A DNA stretch of 64,000 nucleotides. Source: Acidobacteriaceae bacterium (lineage in GTDB: Bacteria; Acidobacteriota; Terriglobia; Terriglobales; Acidobacteriaceae). The position numbers and the translations under genes are program-made. The DNA lies in contig JAOAPN010000008.1 in the NCBI GenBank assembly GCA_025462885.1, forward strand, positions 146,953 to 210,952, read 5' to 3'. Positions 44,807-54,500 of this stretch are shown here, piece after piece. The notes beneath the pieces were generated by a model. That model saw nothing but the letters and a program-made list of their open reading frames with translations, searched no databases and was not told where the DNA came from. The first letter of the stretch is position 1; each line of letters opens with the position of its first letter.

Positions 44807-46396
44807 ATGGGACTCCTCGGAAGTAAAAAACTTCTTGCTTGCACGGTCATCGTAGTCTTCACTTTCGGGCGAAACGCGAGCGCGCAAATGACCACTGCGC
44901 AGTATGACAACGCGCGTACCGGCGCAAACCTGAACGAAACCAAGCTGACCCCGCGCAACGTCAATCCACAGCGGTTCGGGAAGCTCTTCGCGCTCAAGGT
45001 GGATGGCGACGTCTACGCTCAACCTCTGTTCCTGGCTGGCATACAAATTCCAGGGAAGGGAAGGCACGATGTCGTCTTCGTCGCGACTGAGCACGACACC
45101 GTCTACGCCTTCGACGCCTACGGAAATCCTTCCACGCCGCTATGGCAGACCAGCTTTCTGAAGGATGGTGCCACCCCCGTTCCGGGAAGAGACGCCGAAT
45201 GCTTTTTCATGCAGCCGGAGGTAGGAATTACATCGACTCCAGTCATCGATGCAAAGTCCGGAACACTCTACGTCCTCGCGCGGACAAAGACGGTGAAGGT
45301 CTTCGAGAGCGAGTATCACCAGCATCTCCACGCTCTGGACATAGCTACCGGGACGGAAAAGCTGGGCGGCCCAGTAGAGATCCACGCCGCTGCGCACGGC
45401 AAGGGAGCCGGAAGCACAGGGAACAAACTTGCATTTGAGCCTTTGAAAGAGAATCCGCGAGCGGGCCTGCTGCTTTCGAACGGTCTCGTCTATCTAACCT
45501 GGGGTTCGTCCTGCGACATCGGACCCTATCACGGCTGGATCATGGCATACGATGCCGGCAGCCTGAAGCAGAGAGCAGTCTTCAATACCTCTCCCGACGC
45601 CGATAGCAGTGGAATCTGGGCAGCCGACACCAGCCCGGCAGCAGACAGGGACGGCAACGTCTTCGTCGCTACAGGGAACGGGACCTTCGACGTAGCCAAG
45701 GGCGGTCGCGACTACGGGGACACGCTGCTCAAGCTCCGCGTGGAAGGTCCGCTACTCAAGCCGGCGGACTACTTCACGCCCTTCAATGCCGACGAACTGA
45801 ACGCGAAGGATCATGATCTCGGCTCTGGTGGGCCCATGCTCCTGCCCGACCAGCCTGGACCTCACCCCCATCTCGCCGTCATCGGCGGAAAAGGTCCCAT
45901 GATCTACCTCGTCGATCGCGATCGCCTGGGCCACTATCAGCCCTCCAACAATAGTCATGCGGTCCAGACCATTCCGACCTCGGGAGGAATCTACGGCTCG
46001 ATGGCGTATTGGAACCGCAACGTCTACGTCCTAAGCGACAAAGACTCGGTACGCGACTTCGAGGTTAAAGACGGAAAACTCGTCTTCAAGGCCGCCAGCA
46101 GTTTCAAATTCGCCGATCACGCCGCGACGCCCGCCGTCTCTGCTAATGGCAGCAAAGACGGAATCGTTTGGGTCGTAAGTTCCAAGGGCTGGAACTCCCC
46201 CGACAGGCAGGCAGTGCTCTATGCAGCGGATGCCTCGAACCTTGCCCATGAGCTCTACGACAGCAATCAGAACGCCGCCCGTGACGGTGCGGGAACCGCC
46301 TGCCGGTTCAATATTCCCACCATCGCGAATGGGCATGTCTACATTGGCGCAAAGCGAGAGGTGGATGTCTACGGCCTCCTTCCAGGAAAGCGATAA
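44807..46396 (+). CDS. secreted PQQ-like beta-propeller protein
   Basis: 529 residues from the ATG at 44807 (GAGG five bases before). A signal peptide ends near NASAQ. Repeated propeller blades are visible: DVVFVATEHDTVYAFDAYGN, SGTLYVLARTKTV, GLLLSNGLVYLTWGS, DRDGNVFVATGNGTFD and MIYLVDRDRLGHY. The disulfide and metal-binding residues of true PQQ dehydrogenases are not seen, so it is probably a propeller of unknown, perhaps binding, function rather than an alcohol dehydrogenase. It lies downstream of the Tat isomerase on the same strand. Confidence 0.8.
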   Translation: MGLLGSKKLLACTVIVVFTFGRNASAQMTTAQYDNARTGANLNETKLTPRNVNPQRFGKLFALKVDGDVYAQPLFLAGIQIPGKGRHDVVFVATEHDTVYAFDAYGNPSTPLWQTSFLKDGATPVPGRDAECFFMQPEVGITSTPVIDAKSGTLYVLARTKTVKVFESEYHQHLHALDIATGTEKLGGPVEIHAAAHGKGAGSTGNKLAFEPLKENPRAGLLLSNGLVYLTWGSSCDIGPYHGWIMAYDAGSLKQRAVFNTSPDADSSGIWAADTSPAADRDGNVFVATGNGTFDVAKGGRDYGDTLLKLRVEGPLLKPADYFTPFNADELNAKDHDLGSGGPMLLPDQPGPHPHLAVIGGKGPMIYLVDRDRLGHYQPSNNSHAVQTIPTSGGIYGSMAYWNRNVYVLSDKDSVRDFEVKDGKLVFKAASSFKFADHAATPAVSANGSKDGIVWVVSSKGWNSPDRQAVLYAADASNLAHELYDSNQNAARDGAGTACRFNIPTIANGHVYIGAKREVDVYGLLPGKR

Positions 46397-46453
46397 GGAA
46401 AGTGACGCTTTGCCTCTCACTCGCGTTCGCAAAATTTCCATTACCATGACCCC

Positions 46454-47356
46454 GTGCGAAAAATACTCTTCACCCTCGTCCTCTCAGCCGCCACGGTAGC
46501 ACCAGCCCAGCAGCAAACGCTCCCCCTCTGGCGGGGCGAAGCGCCGGATCCCCAGGTGCAAGGGCCACCCAAAGACATCACCTCCCCCACCGATCGTCTC
46601 GTCGCCGGCAAGTCCCTTTCGCACCTCACGAACATCGCCGCTCCCACGCTCGCTGTCTTCCCGCCTCCCACAGCCACCAACACCGGAGCCGCCGTAGTTG
46701 TTCTGCCCGGCGGAGGCTACCGCATCCTCGCCTACGACCTCGAAGGCACCGAAGTCTGCACCTGGCTCAACAGTATTGGCGTCACCTGCCTCCTCGCCCA
46801 GTACCGCGTCCCCTACAAAGATCATTTCCCGCAGAACGCAGCCGATCTCGAAGACGTCCAGCAGGCCATGCGCCTCACCCGGGCCCACGCCGCTGAGTGG
46901 CACATCGACCCTAATCGTATCGGCGTCCTCGGCTTCTCCGCAGGAGGTCACCTCGCGGCCGTTCTCAGCAACCACGCCGACTTCAAGCCCGCCACGCAAC
47001 CTAAAGGCGCAGCCGATCCCACCATCGACGCCAGCCCCAACTTCACCATCCTGATCTATCCCGCCTACCTTACTCCGGAGCCAGCCCTCAACACGCTCGC
47101 GCCCGGCATCGACCCCACCGTCAAAACCCCTCCCACCTTTCTCCTCATGGCCGAGAACGATCCAGTCCATGTAGAAAACGTCTTCGTCTACGGACGCGCT
47201 CTCAAAGACCTAAAGGTCCCCACCGAAATCCACGTCTTCAGCGAAGGCGGCCACGGCTACGGCCTCCGCCCCACCGAACTGCCCGTCACCCACTGGTCCG
47301 CCCTCGTCACCACATGGCTCCACACCATTCACGTTCTGGGTGGAACTTCGCGTTAG
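46454..47356 (+). CDS. secreted alpha/beta hydrolase, esterase/acetyl-xylan-esterase-like
   Basis: 300 residues from GTG 46454 with a short signal peptide (ending VAPAQQ). The oxyanion-loop motif LPGGGYRILAYDLEG, the nucleophile elbow GVLGFSAGGHLAA (Ser), LMAENDPVH (Asp) and SEGGHGYGLR (His) make a complete triad. The opening LPLWRGEAPDPQVQGPPKDIT is typical of exported BD-FAE-like esterases that deacetylate or deferuloylate hemicellulose, but the substrate is inferred. It is followed by a small membrane protein after 20 nt. Confidence 0.85.
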   Translation: MRKILFTLVLSAATVAPAQQQTLPLWRGEAPDPQVQGPPKDITSPTDRLVAGKSLSHLTNIAAPTLAVFPPPTATNTGAAVVVLPGGGYRILAYDLEGTEVCTWLNSIGVTCLLAQYRVPYKDHFPQNAADLEDVQQAMRLTRAHAAEWHIDPNRIGVLGFSAGGHLAAVLSNHADFKPATQPKGAADPTIDASPNFTILIYPAYLTPEPALNTLAPGIDPTVKTPPTFLLMAENDPVHVENVFVYGRALKDLKVPTEIHVFSEGGHGYGLRPTELPVTHWSALVTTWLHTIHVLGGTSR

Positions 47357-47376
47357 ACTCAAGACGAGCCGACTCC

Positions 47377-47673
47377 ATGAAAAAGATCCTCTTCCTCGTC
47401 CTCCAGACGTTGCTCCTCCTTCTCGCCTGCACGGTGGGCTCCTTCCTGCCTCCCTTCCACATCCAGAAGGTCACATTGAGCACTCCGGGGATCACGCATA
47501 TCTTCGTATGGGATGGGTTCCTCCTGATGCTCCTCGTCTACGTCGTCCTCCTGTTGATTGAGCTGCTCACCAAGCGCATCCGCACCGCATTCCCTCTCAC
47601 GACCCTCTCTCTCGCCATTGCCACCGCACTCAGTGTTGCGATCCGGCTAGGCCATATCACCCGCGAACTCTAA
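47377..47673 (+). CDS. small membrane protein, unknown
   Basis: 98 residues from the ATG at 47377. Three hydrophobic segments (ILFLVLQTLLLLLACTVGSFL, VWDGFLLMLLVYVVLLLIELL and LTTLSLAIATALSVAIRLG) predict three membrane helices. No conserved motif is recognised. It is packed between the esterase and the PLP decarboxylase with gaps of 20 and 7 nt, suggesting one transcript. Confidence 0.65.
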   Translation: MKKILFLVLQTLLLLLACTVGSFLPPFHIQKVTLSTPGITHIFVWDGFLLMLLVYVVLLLIELLTKRIRTAFPLTTLSLAIATALSVAIRLGHITREL

Positions 47674-47680
47674 CTCCACC

Positions 47681-49042
47681 ATGTCCGAATCAACTTCTCC
47701 TGACGATCTCTTCCGGCGCATCGCCACCGCGCAGCACCAACTCGACGCCGGCTTCAGCCACCTCCCGCCGCACGCCGAGCCTGTCCTCGACGAAGCCGCC
47801 GCCGCCATCCTCCAGCAGGCAGCCGAGCGCCTTCACGACAACTACCCCTACGCTCACCCGCTCTACGCCGGCCAGATGCTCAAACCGCCGCATCCCATCG
47901 CGCGCGCCGCCTACGCCCTTACCATGTCGGTCAACCCCAACAACCACGCCCTCGACGGCGGTCGCGCCAGCTCCGCCATGGAGCTCGAAGCCGTAGCCGA
48001 ACTGGCAAAGATGTTCGGCTTTCCCCAATACTTGGGGCACCTCTCCAGCAGCGGAACCTTCGCCAACCTTGAAGCGCTCTGGGTAGCTAAGCAACTGCAG
48101 CCGGGACGAGGCATCGCCGCCTCCGATCAGGCCCACTACACCCACACCCGTATCGGCGGAGTCCTCGGCCTGCCCTTCGTGGAGATTCCCTCCGATGCAA
48201 CCGGCCGCATGGACCTCGACGCGCTCAAACAAGCACTTGAGAAGCACGACATCGGAACCGTAGTCGCCACCCTCGGCACTACCGCCGTCGGTGCCGTCGA
48301 TCCCCTCGACCAGATCCTCAAGCTCCAGCAGAAGTACAAATTCCGCATCCACGTCGACTCGGCCTACGGCGGCTACTTCACCCTCGCGCAGAACCTCGCA
48401 CCCGCCGCACGCGCTGCCTACGACTCCATCCCCCAGGCCGACTCCATCGTCGTCGACCCCCACAAGCACGGTCTCCAGCCCTATGGCTGCGGAGCCGTCC
48501 TCTTCCGCGATCCCTCCGTCGGCCAGCTCTACAAACACGACTCGCCCTTCACCTACTTCTCCTCCAAAGAACTCCACTTCGGCGAGATCTCGCTGGAGTG
48601 CTCCCGCGCCGGAGCCTCCGCAGTAGCCCTCTGGGCCACGCAGCGTCTCCTGCCTTATACCCGCGACGGCCAATTCGCCCGTGACCTCTCCTCCAGTCAC
48701 GAAGCCGCCCTGGAGTTCAACCGCCGCCTCGCAGCCAACCCAGCCTTCGTCATCCCCAACGTTTCTCCCGCCCTCGATATCGTTTTCTGGACCGCAGCCG
48801 CCTCGACCCCTGCGGAGTCCTCCGCTTTCGCCCAGTCCATCTTCGATAAAGCCGCAGAAAATAATCTCTACCTGGCTCTCGCGACGCTACCAGCCCGTTA
48901 CTTCCCCCCGGGAACCTGGAAAGCCACCCCCGAAGCCCATCAGGAGACGGTGCTTTGCCTCCGTTCCGTCCTCATGAAGCCGGAGCATCTCCATTGGCTG
49001 GATCAAATCTGGAGCCGGCTTATTAAAGCTGCAGCAGCTTAA
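47681..49042 (+). CDS. PLP-dependent group II decarboxylase-like enzyme
   Basis: 453 residues, cytoplasmic. PLP fold type I: SPHP-like start PLYAGQMLKPPHPIARAAYALT, NPNNHALDGGRASSAMELEAV, LGHLSSSGTFANLEALWVAK, the ring-stacking SDQAHYTHTRIGG, HVDSAYGGYF (Asp contacting PLP nitrogen) and the PLP lysine in VVDPHKHGLQPYGCGAV. This resembles the tyrosine/glutamate decarboxylase family, where the lysine segment is usually DPHKW or DPHK. The amino-acid substrate cannot be predicted. Confidence 0.85.
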   Translation: MSESTSPDDLFRRIATAQHQLDAGFSHLPPHAEPVLDEAAAAILQQAAERLHDNYPYAHPLYAGQMLKPPHPIARAAYALTMSVNPNNHALDGGRASSAMELEAVAELAKMFGFPQYLGHLSSSGTFANLEALWVAKQLQPGRGIAASDQAHYTHTRIGGVLGLPFVEIPSDATGRMDLDALKQALEKHDIGTVVATLGTTAVGAVDPLDQILKLQQKYKFRIHVDSAYGGYFTLAQNLAPAARAAYDSIPQADSIVVDPHKHGLQPYGCGAVLFRDPSVGQLYKHDSPFTYFSSKELHFGEISLECSRAGASAVALWATQRLLPYTRDGQFARDLSSSHEAALEFNRRLAANPAFVIPNVSPALDIVFWTAAASTPAESSAFAQSIFDKAAENNLYLALATLPARYFPPGTWKATPEAHQETVLCLRSVLMKPEHLHWLDQIWSRLIKAAAA

Positions 49043-49265
49043 AAAGCTGGAACGTCGGCGGCTGCAGTCAATACCTCTTTTTCGTCAACGAAATAATGCC
49101 GGGACGGTGCCTCATTTTGCTAAACTCACCCACACAGGGCAGTTGAAGCGGCTCAACCAAGGCGGCCCGCCGTCAGGAATTAAATTAAATAGTTAGCGCT
49201 TCCGAAGCACTGGGCCAGCAGTACTGCCGCACTCCCAGCGGCCAAGAAAAGGAAATCATCTCCGC

Positions 49266-51056
49266 ATGAGCCTGCCCCAAACCCCCTCCTCCGGTTTCAG
49301 CCTCGACTCCCGTAGCATTGCCTACTTTTCCATGGAGATCGCCCTCTCCCCGTCGCTCCCCACCTACTCCGGTGGCCTCGGGATGCTCGCCGGCGACACC
49401 CTCCGTTCCGCGGCCGATACCGCCGCCCCCATGCTCGCCATCTCCCTCGTCCATCGCCGCGGATACTTCCGCCAGCACCTCGACGCAGTCGGCCAGCAGA
49501 CCGAGACCGACGTCCCCTGGTCGCCCGAGGCCACTCTCCCCTCCGTAAGCCACCTGTTCTCCATCCAGATGCAGAACAGGGAAGTGCTCCTCCGCGCCTG
49601 GCGTTTCGACGTCGTCGGAGTCACCGGCCATATCGTCCCCGTTTTCCTCCTCGACGCCGACGTCGAAGGCAACGACACCTGGGACCGCCACCTTACCGAC
49701 CATCTCTACGGCGGCGACGCCTACTACCGTCTCTGCCAGGAGACCATCCTCGGTCTCGGTGGCATCGCTCTCCTCCAATCCCTCGGCGCGAAGCCCGAGG
49801 TCTTCCACATGAACGAGGGCCACGCTGCCCTCCTCACCATCGGCCTTCTCGAAGCCCATCTCAACGGCGCGCCCCTCCTCAACGCCACCGAGTCCGACAT
49901 CGAAGCCGTCCGCCGGCAGTGCGTCTTCACCACTCACACCCCCGTCCCCGCCGGGCATGACCAGTTCGGCCTCGACCAGATGTACCAGATCCTCGGCCAC
50001 GATCGCGCCGCCGCCATCGACCGCACCGGCTGCCTCCACAACGGCCTCATGAACATGACCTACATCGCCCTGCGCTTCTCCCGCTTCGTCAACGGAGTCG
50101 CCATGCAGCACGGCATCGTCTCGCAGCAGATGTTCCCCACCTACCCCGTGCACGCCATCACCAACGGCGTTCACGCTGGAACCTGGCTCTCCACCGCCTT
50201 CCAGAATCTCTTCGATACCCAGAGCCCCGCCGCCGAGATCCCCGGCTGGCGCACCGACAACCAGTATCTCCGCGCCGCCTACGGTATCGATCCCGCCACC
50301 ATCTCCGCCACCCACCGCGAGGGCAAAACCCGTCTCCTCGCCGCGGTCGCCACCCGCACCGGCCAGCACTTCGACCCCAACGTCCTGACCCTCGGCTTCG
50401 CCCGCCGCGTCGCTACTTATAAGCGTGCCAACCTGCTCTTCACCGATCCCGCGCGCCTCGTAGCCATCGCCGAGAAGATCAGCGGCCTCCAGATCCTCTT
50501 CGCCGGTAAGGCCCATCCCGCCGACACCGCCGGCAAGGGCCTCATCCGCGACGTCTTCGCCGAAGCCGCCCACCTCAACAGCTCCGCCCTCAAGATCGTC
50601 TATCTGGAAAACTACGACTGGGCCCTCGGAGCCCTTCTCACCCAGGGCGTCGACGTCTGGGTCAACACCCCCCGCCGCCCCTACGAGGCCTCCGGAACCT
50701 CCGGCATGAAGGCCGCCCTCAACGGCGTTCCCTCCCTCTCCATCCTCGACGGCTGGTGGATCGAGGGCTGCGCCGAAAACACCACCGGCTGGGCCATCGA
50801 AGACGGCGAAACCGAAGAGGTCGAAGCCGACAGTCTCTACAGCAAGCTCGAAAACTCCATCGCTCCCATGTACGCGAACCCCGCAGCCTGGGCCACCATG
50901 CAGCGCCACTGTATCGCCCTCAACGGAACCTTCTTCAACACCCACCGCATGCTCGGCCAGTACTTTACCAACTCGTACTTCCCGAAGCCCGTAACCCAGG
51001 ATGCAGCCCCCAGCCCCTCGTCTCTTTCCCAAACTGCGGAAGTGGTCCTGGCTTAG
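49266..51056 (+). CDS. glgP: alpha-glucan phosphorylase (GT35, short bacterial/archaeal type)
   Basis: 596 residues, clearly shorter than muscle-type phosphorylase (~830) and matching the short GlgP class. Signatures: IAYFSMEIALSPSLPTYSGGLGMLAGD, HMNEGHAALL, FTTHTPVPAGHDQF, GFARRVATYKRANLLF, and the PLP-lysine block RPYEASGTSGMKAALNGVPSLSILDGWW. It releases glucose-1-phosphate from glycogen or maltodextrin in the cytoplasm. It fits with the GH63-like glucosidase and GH27 as part of sugar metabolism. A long antisense frame covers the gene but is a GC-rich codon shadow. Confidence 0.95.
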   Translation: MSLPQTPSSGFSLDSRSIAYFSMEIALSPSLPTYSGGLGMLAGDTLRSAADTAAPMLAISLVHRRGYFRQHLDAVGQQTETDVPWSPEATLPSVSHLFSIQMQNREVLLRAWRFDVVGVTGHIVPVFLLDADVEGNDTWDRHLTDHLYGGDAYYRLCQETILGLGGIALLQSLGAKPEVFHMNEGHAALLTIGLLEAHLNGAPLLNATESDIEAVRRQCVFTTHTPVPAGHDQFGLDQMYQILGHDRAAAIDRTGCLHNGLMNMTYIALRFSRFVNGVAMQHGIVSQQMFPTYPVHAITNGVHAGTWLSTAFQNLFDTQSPAAEIPGWRTDNQYLRAAYGIDPATISATHREGKTRLLAAVATRTGQHFDPNVLTLGFARRVATYKRANLLFTDPARLVAIAEKISGLQILFAGKAHPADTAGKGLIRDVFAEAAHLNSSALKIVYLENYDWALGALLTQGVDVWVNTPRRPYEASGTSGMKAALNGVPSLSILDGWWIEGCAENTTGWAIEDGETEEVEADSLYSKLENSIAPMYANPAAWATMQRHCIALNGTFFNTHRMLGQYFTNSYFPKPVTQDAAPSPSSLSQTAEVVLA

Positions 51057-51101
51057 ACCGAATCGCCCACCCGACTGACCCGTTCGCCATGCTTTCACTG
51101 C

Positions 51102-51183
51102 CGTTATTCTGAACGCAGTGGCAACAATGCCCGCCACCCGGACATAGTGTCGAAACTTCCGTCATCCTGAACGAAGTGAAGGA
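51102..51183. repeat. pair of intergenic repeat units (GTCATCCTGAACGAAGTG type)
   Basis: Two related units, ATTCTGAACGCAGTG near 51106-51120 and GTCATCCTGAACGAAGTG at 51161-51178, are followed by AAGGACCCTGTATTTCG. This kind of sequence is frequent between genes in acidobacterial chromosomes. They lie after the phosphorylase stop. Confidence 0.55.
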
Positions 51184-51252
51184 CCCTGTATTTCGTTTTT
51201 TGCTTCGTGCTGAACACATTTACCAGAAATAAGCGCTCAACAGGTCTAAAAA

Positions 51253-51263
51253 TGGTCAGACCG
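51253..51263. promoter_or_regulatory. FadR/GntR-like half-palindrome candidate
   Basis: TGGTCAGACCG resembles the TGGTNNNACCA core of GntR-type operators with one mismatch. GGTCT/AGACC also pairs around it. It lies ~120 nt upstream of the promoter candidate of the TonB-dependent receptor. Confidence 0.3.
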
Positions 51264-51374
51264 AATTCTCACTTCAAGCCTCATCCACTCCTTCACCCCT
51301 AGAAAATTGATACGTCTCAATCTGTCCGGAAGTACCAATCCGTCCCAGACTGGTCGACCACTTCAAGAATTTTC

Positions 51375-51404
51375 TTGACGAACGCTTCCGTAATCCGTTA
51401 TTGT
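51375..51404 (+). promoter_or_regulatory. sigma70-like promoter candidate for the TonB-dependent receptor
   Basis: TTGACG (51375-51380) and TATTGT (51399-51404) are separated by 18 bp. They lie ~100 nt before the receptor start. Visual assignment only. Confidence 0.4.
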
Positions 51405-51502
51405 CCAACCCGCAACTCGAAATAGTTTCTCTATCGGAAATAGCCGGCGACCGACCGGCCCATCCGCTTCGAGTGCGTTCACATTTTAGGAGTAGCCGCA
51501 CT

Positions 51503-54500
51503 ATGTCATCCCGTACCTTCCTCTCCCGCCTGGCCTCAGTCTGCCTTGCCCTCTCGCCCCCCCTAGCTGCAACCCTGGCCCTCACCTCTGCCACTAGCTT
51601 CGCCCAGACCGGCGGAGAAGGAGCGATCTCCGGCACGGTAACCGATTCCACCGGCGCCGTGATCCCCAACGCGACGGTCGTCGGCCGCAACATCAACACC
51701 GGCATCGAGACCAAGCGCACTGCTTCAGGAGACGGCCTGTACAACCTCTCTCCCATCATTCCCGGCATGTACACCGTGACCGTCACCGCTCCCGGGTTCA
51801 CCACCTTCAAGCAGGAAAACATTCAGGTCAACGCGGTCAGCAACTTCGGACTCAACATCGCGCTCAAGACAGGCAGCGAGAGCGAGACCGTCACCGTCAC
51901 CGACGCACCCCCCTCGCTCGAGACCACCAACTCCACCCTCGGCGGTACCATCGACAACGCCACCTACACCGCGCTTCCCGTCATGATCACCGGTAGCCAG
52001 CAGCGCGACATTACCCAGTTTTCGAACCTCCTGCCCGGTGCCCAGGTCAATCCCGGCGGACGTTCTTCCATCATCGGCGGAACCGGCCAACGCCTCGGCG
52101 AGCTCTACCTCGACGGACTCCCACTTACCACCCTCTCGCAGCAAGGCGACAATCGCCCCATCCTTAACATCGTGCCCCTAGAAGCCATCGACCAGGTCAA
52201 GGTCGTTACTAGCGGTTTTAACGCTGAATATCAGGGTGCAGGTCTTGAGAACTACAACACCAAGTCCGGTGGCAATAAGTATCACGGCGCAGTCTTCGGT
52301 TACTTCCGCAACACAGCCTTTGACGCCTGGAGCTTCGCCAGCAAGCCCGGTGGAGGTAATGTCGTTCCCGTTATTCAGAATGGTGTCGTCGTAAACGTCC
52401 CCGGACGGAAACCAGCGGAACATCAAACCGAGCTAGGCTTCACCATCGGCGGACCCATCAAGATTCCCCACCTGGTCAACGGACACGATAAGCTTTTCTT
52501 CTTTGCTACCTATGACAAGTTCCGTTCGCGCATTGGAGTCAACCCAACTGCCAGCACCATCGCTACCACCCTCATGCGTCAGGGCAACTTCCAGGAATTG
52601 CTGCCCGTCTCTGCGGGCGGACTTGGCAATACCGCTGGCGTAAGCTATCCGATCTACGATCCCACCACCCAGGCGGCCTGCACTGCGCGTAGCACCAGCG
52701 GCCCCTGCCGATATCAGTACGGATACGGTGCCGGTTCCGGAAGTGGCGCGGCTGGAAATCCTGTCAGGAACGGTGCACCGGTCAACGTTATCCCTGCGAG
52801 CCAGCTCTCTCCAATCACCCAATACATGCAGCAGTACCTGCCCACACCGACCAACAACGCCGTCGGTGCAATTACCAACAACTATCTCGGCGGGATCCCG
52901 TCCGGGTACGACAACTGGCTGTACTCCGGCCGTATTGATTACACCATCTCGCCCCGTCAGACCCTCGCTGCGGTCCTGACCGGTGGTAACCGTCATGCAG
53001 TGCCATACACCTCAGTGACGGCCACGGGCACGAACGGCGCCAACCTTCCTCTTCCGTACCTCGCGACGACTGCTTCTACCGTCGCCGGACACTGGGTTTC
53101 GCTTGAGCACACCTTCATCCTCACCCCTAATCTCGTCAACCAGTTCAAATATGGCTTCATGAACTTCGGCGGCCCGCCGGTCCAAAACCTCACCCAGGGG
53201 AACCCGCTTTATAGCGCAGCCTCTTCTGGCATCCTCGGACTCCCGGGCGGACAGGCCTCGGAGAACTTCCCCAATACCAGCTTCGGCGGCAGCAACGCGC
53301 AAAACGGCTGGGTCGGCAACACTCCTACCACTACTTCCGTCTCAGAGACTTATACCCTCAAAGACAACCTGTCCTATCTCAAGGGCAAGCACTCCATGAA
53401 CTTCGGCTTTCAGTATCAATGGTTGGAGACCAACGCCAGCACTGCCGATGGACCGTCGCAGCCCATGACTCTAAATTGGAACACTAACTCCACTGCCAAC
53501 GTAACCAATGGAACCGGCAACGCAGGCGGCGCACCCTCAGCTTATTCCGCCAACTCCGGTTACTCCTACGCCAGCTTCCTGCTGGGAGCAGTAGGTAGCT
53601 CTGCGATCACGCAGCAGGCCTTCGGTGTGTTGGGTGGGCGCTTCCATCCCTTCGCCCCCTACTTCCAGGACGACTTCAAGGTCACCCCCAAGCTGACGCT
53701 CAACCTCGGCCTCCGTTGGGACTACATCCCCACCTATCGCGAAGCTCAGGACCGCTGGTCCTTCCTCAACCCGAACATCACCAACCCCGTCACCGGCAAT
53801 CTCGGAGCCTTGCAGTTTGCCGGCAATCGTGGCACCGGCATCAGTTGCAACTGCCGAACTCCGATTAATGACTACAAAAAGAACTGGGGACCCCGTTTGG
53901 GTCTCGCTTACTCTATCGACGACAAGACCGTAATCCGCGGCGGTTTCGCCATCCTCTACTCCCACGCAGGAGGGACCGGCGGCGCGGGTGGGGCGGCAAC
54001 CGGAACAGGTCAGCAGGGCTTTACGAGTGCGGTCAGCTTGACCGACAGCTTCTCCGGGCCGGCCTTCTACCTCAATGGCTCGAACGCTAACTGGGGTGGC
54101 CCAGGCTACGTTCTGCCCCCCGTCGCTCCCGTCAGCGCAATCAGCCAGACACTTGGAACGGGATACTATGTCTGCTCCGGCCAGAGCTACTCCCCCTGCA
54201 ATGGTTCCAGCGGTGGCTTTTCAGGAACCGGCACCAGCATCGCTTACGCCGACCCCTATATCGGTGGTCGCGCTCCAACCTTCAACTTCTGGAACTTCGG
54301 CATGCAGCGGGAAGTGACGAACGATATCACCGTAAGTGCCAACTACGTCGGAAGCCAGAGCCATTTCCTTGCTGGCGCCTCTAACATCCGTGGTCTCCAG
54401 TCCGGTCAACTCGATCCAAAGTATCTCGCACTGGGTACCAACCTCACCAAGCCTGCCACATCAGCGAATATCGCCGCTGCGACCGCTGCGACCGGTATCA

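Noticed and set aside
47690..48700. 336-codon open frame antisense to the PLP decarboxylase
   Set aside because: Composition and lack of motifs mark it as a shadow; the decarboxylase motifs lie on the other strand.
49027..49041. AAGCTGC-A-GCAGCTT palindrome at the end of the PLP decarboxylase gene
   Set aside because: It lies within coding Ala/Ala codons, is short and has no T tract; it could be chance.
49185..51137. 650-codon open frame on the minus strand opposite the phosphorylase gene
   Set aside because: Its translation is rich in Gly, Glu, Val and Ala without any motif, and the plus strand encodes a textbook GT35 enzyme. It is a by-product of GC-rich third positions.
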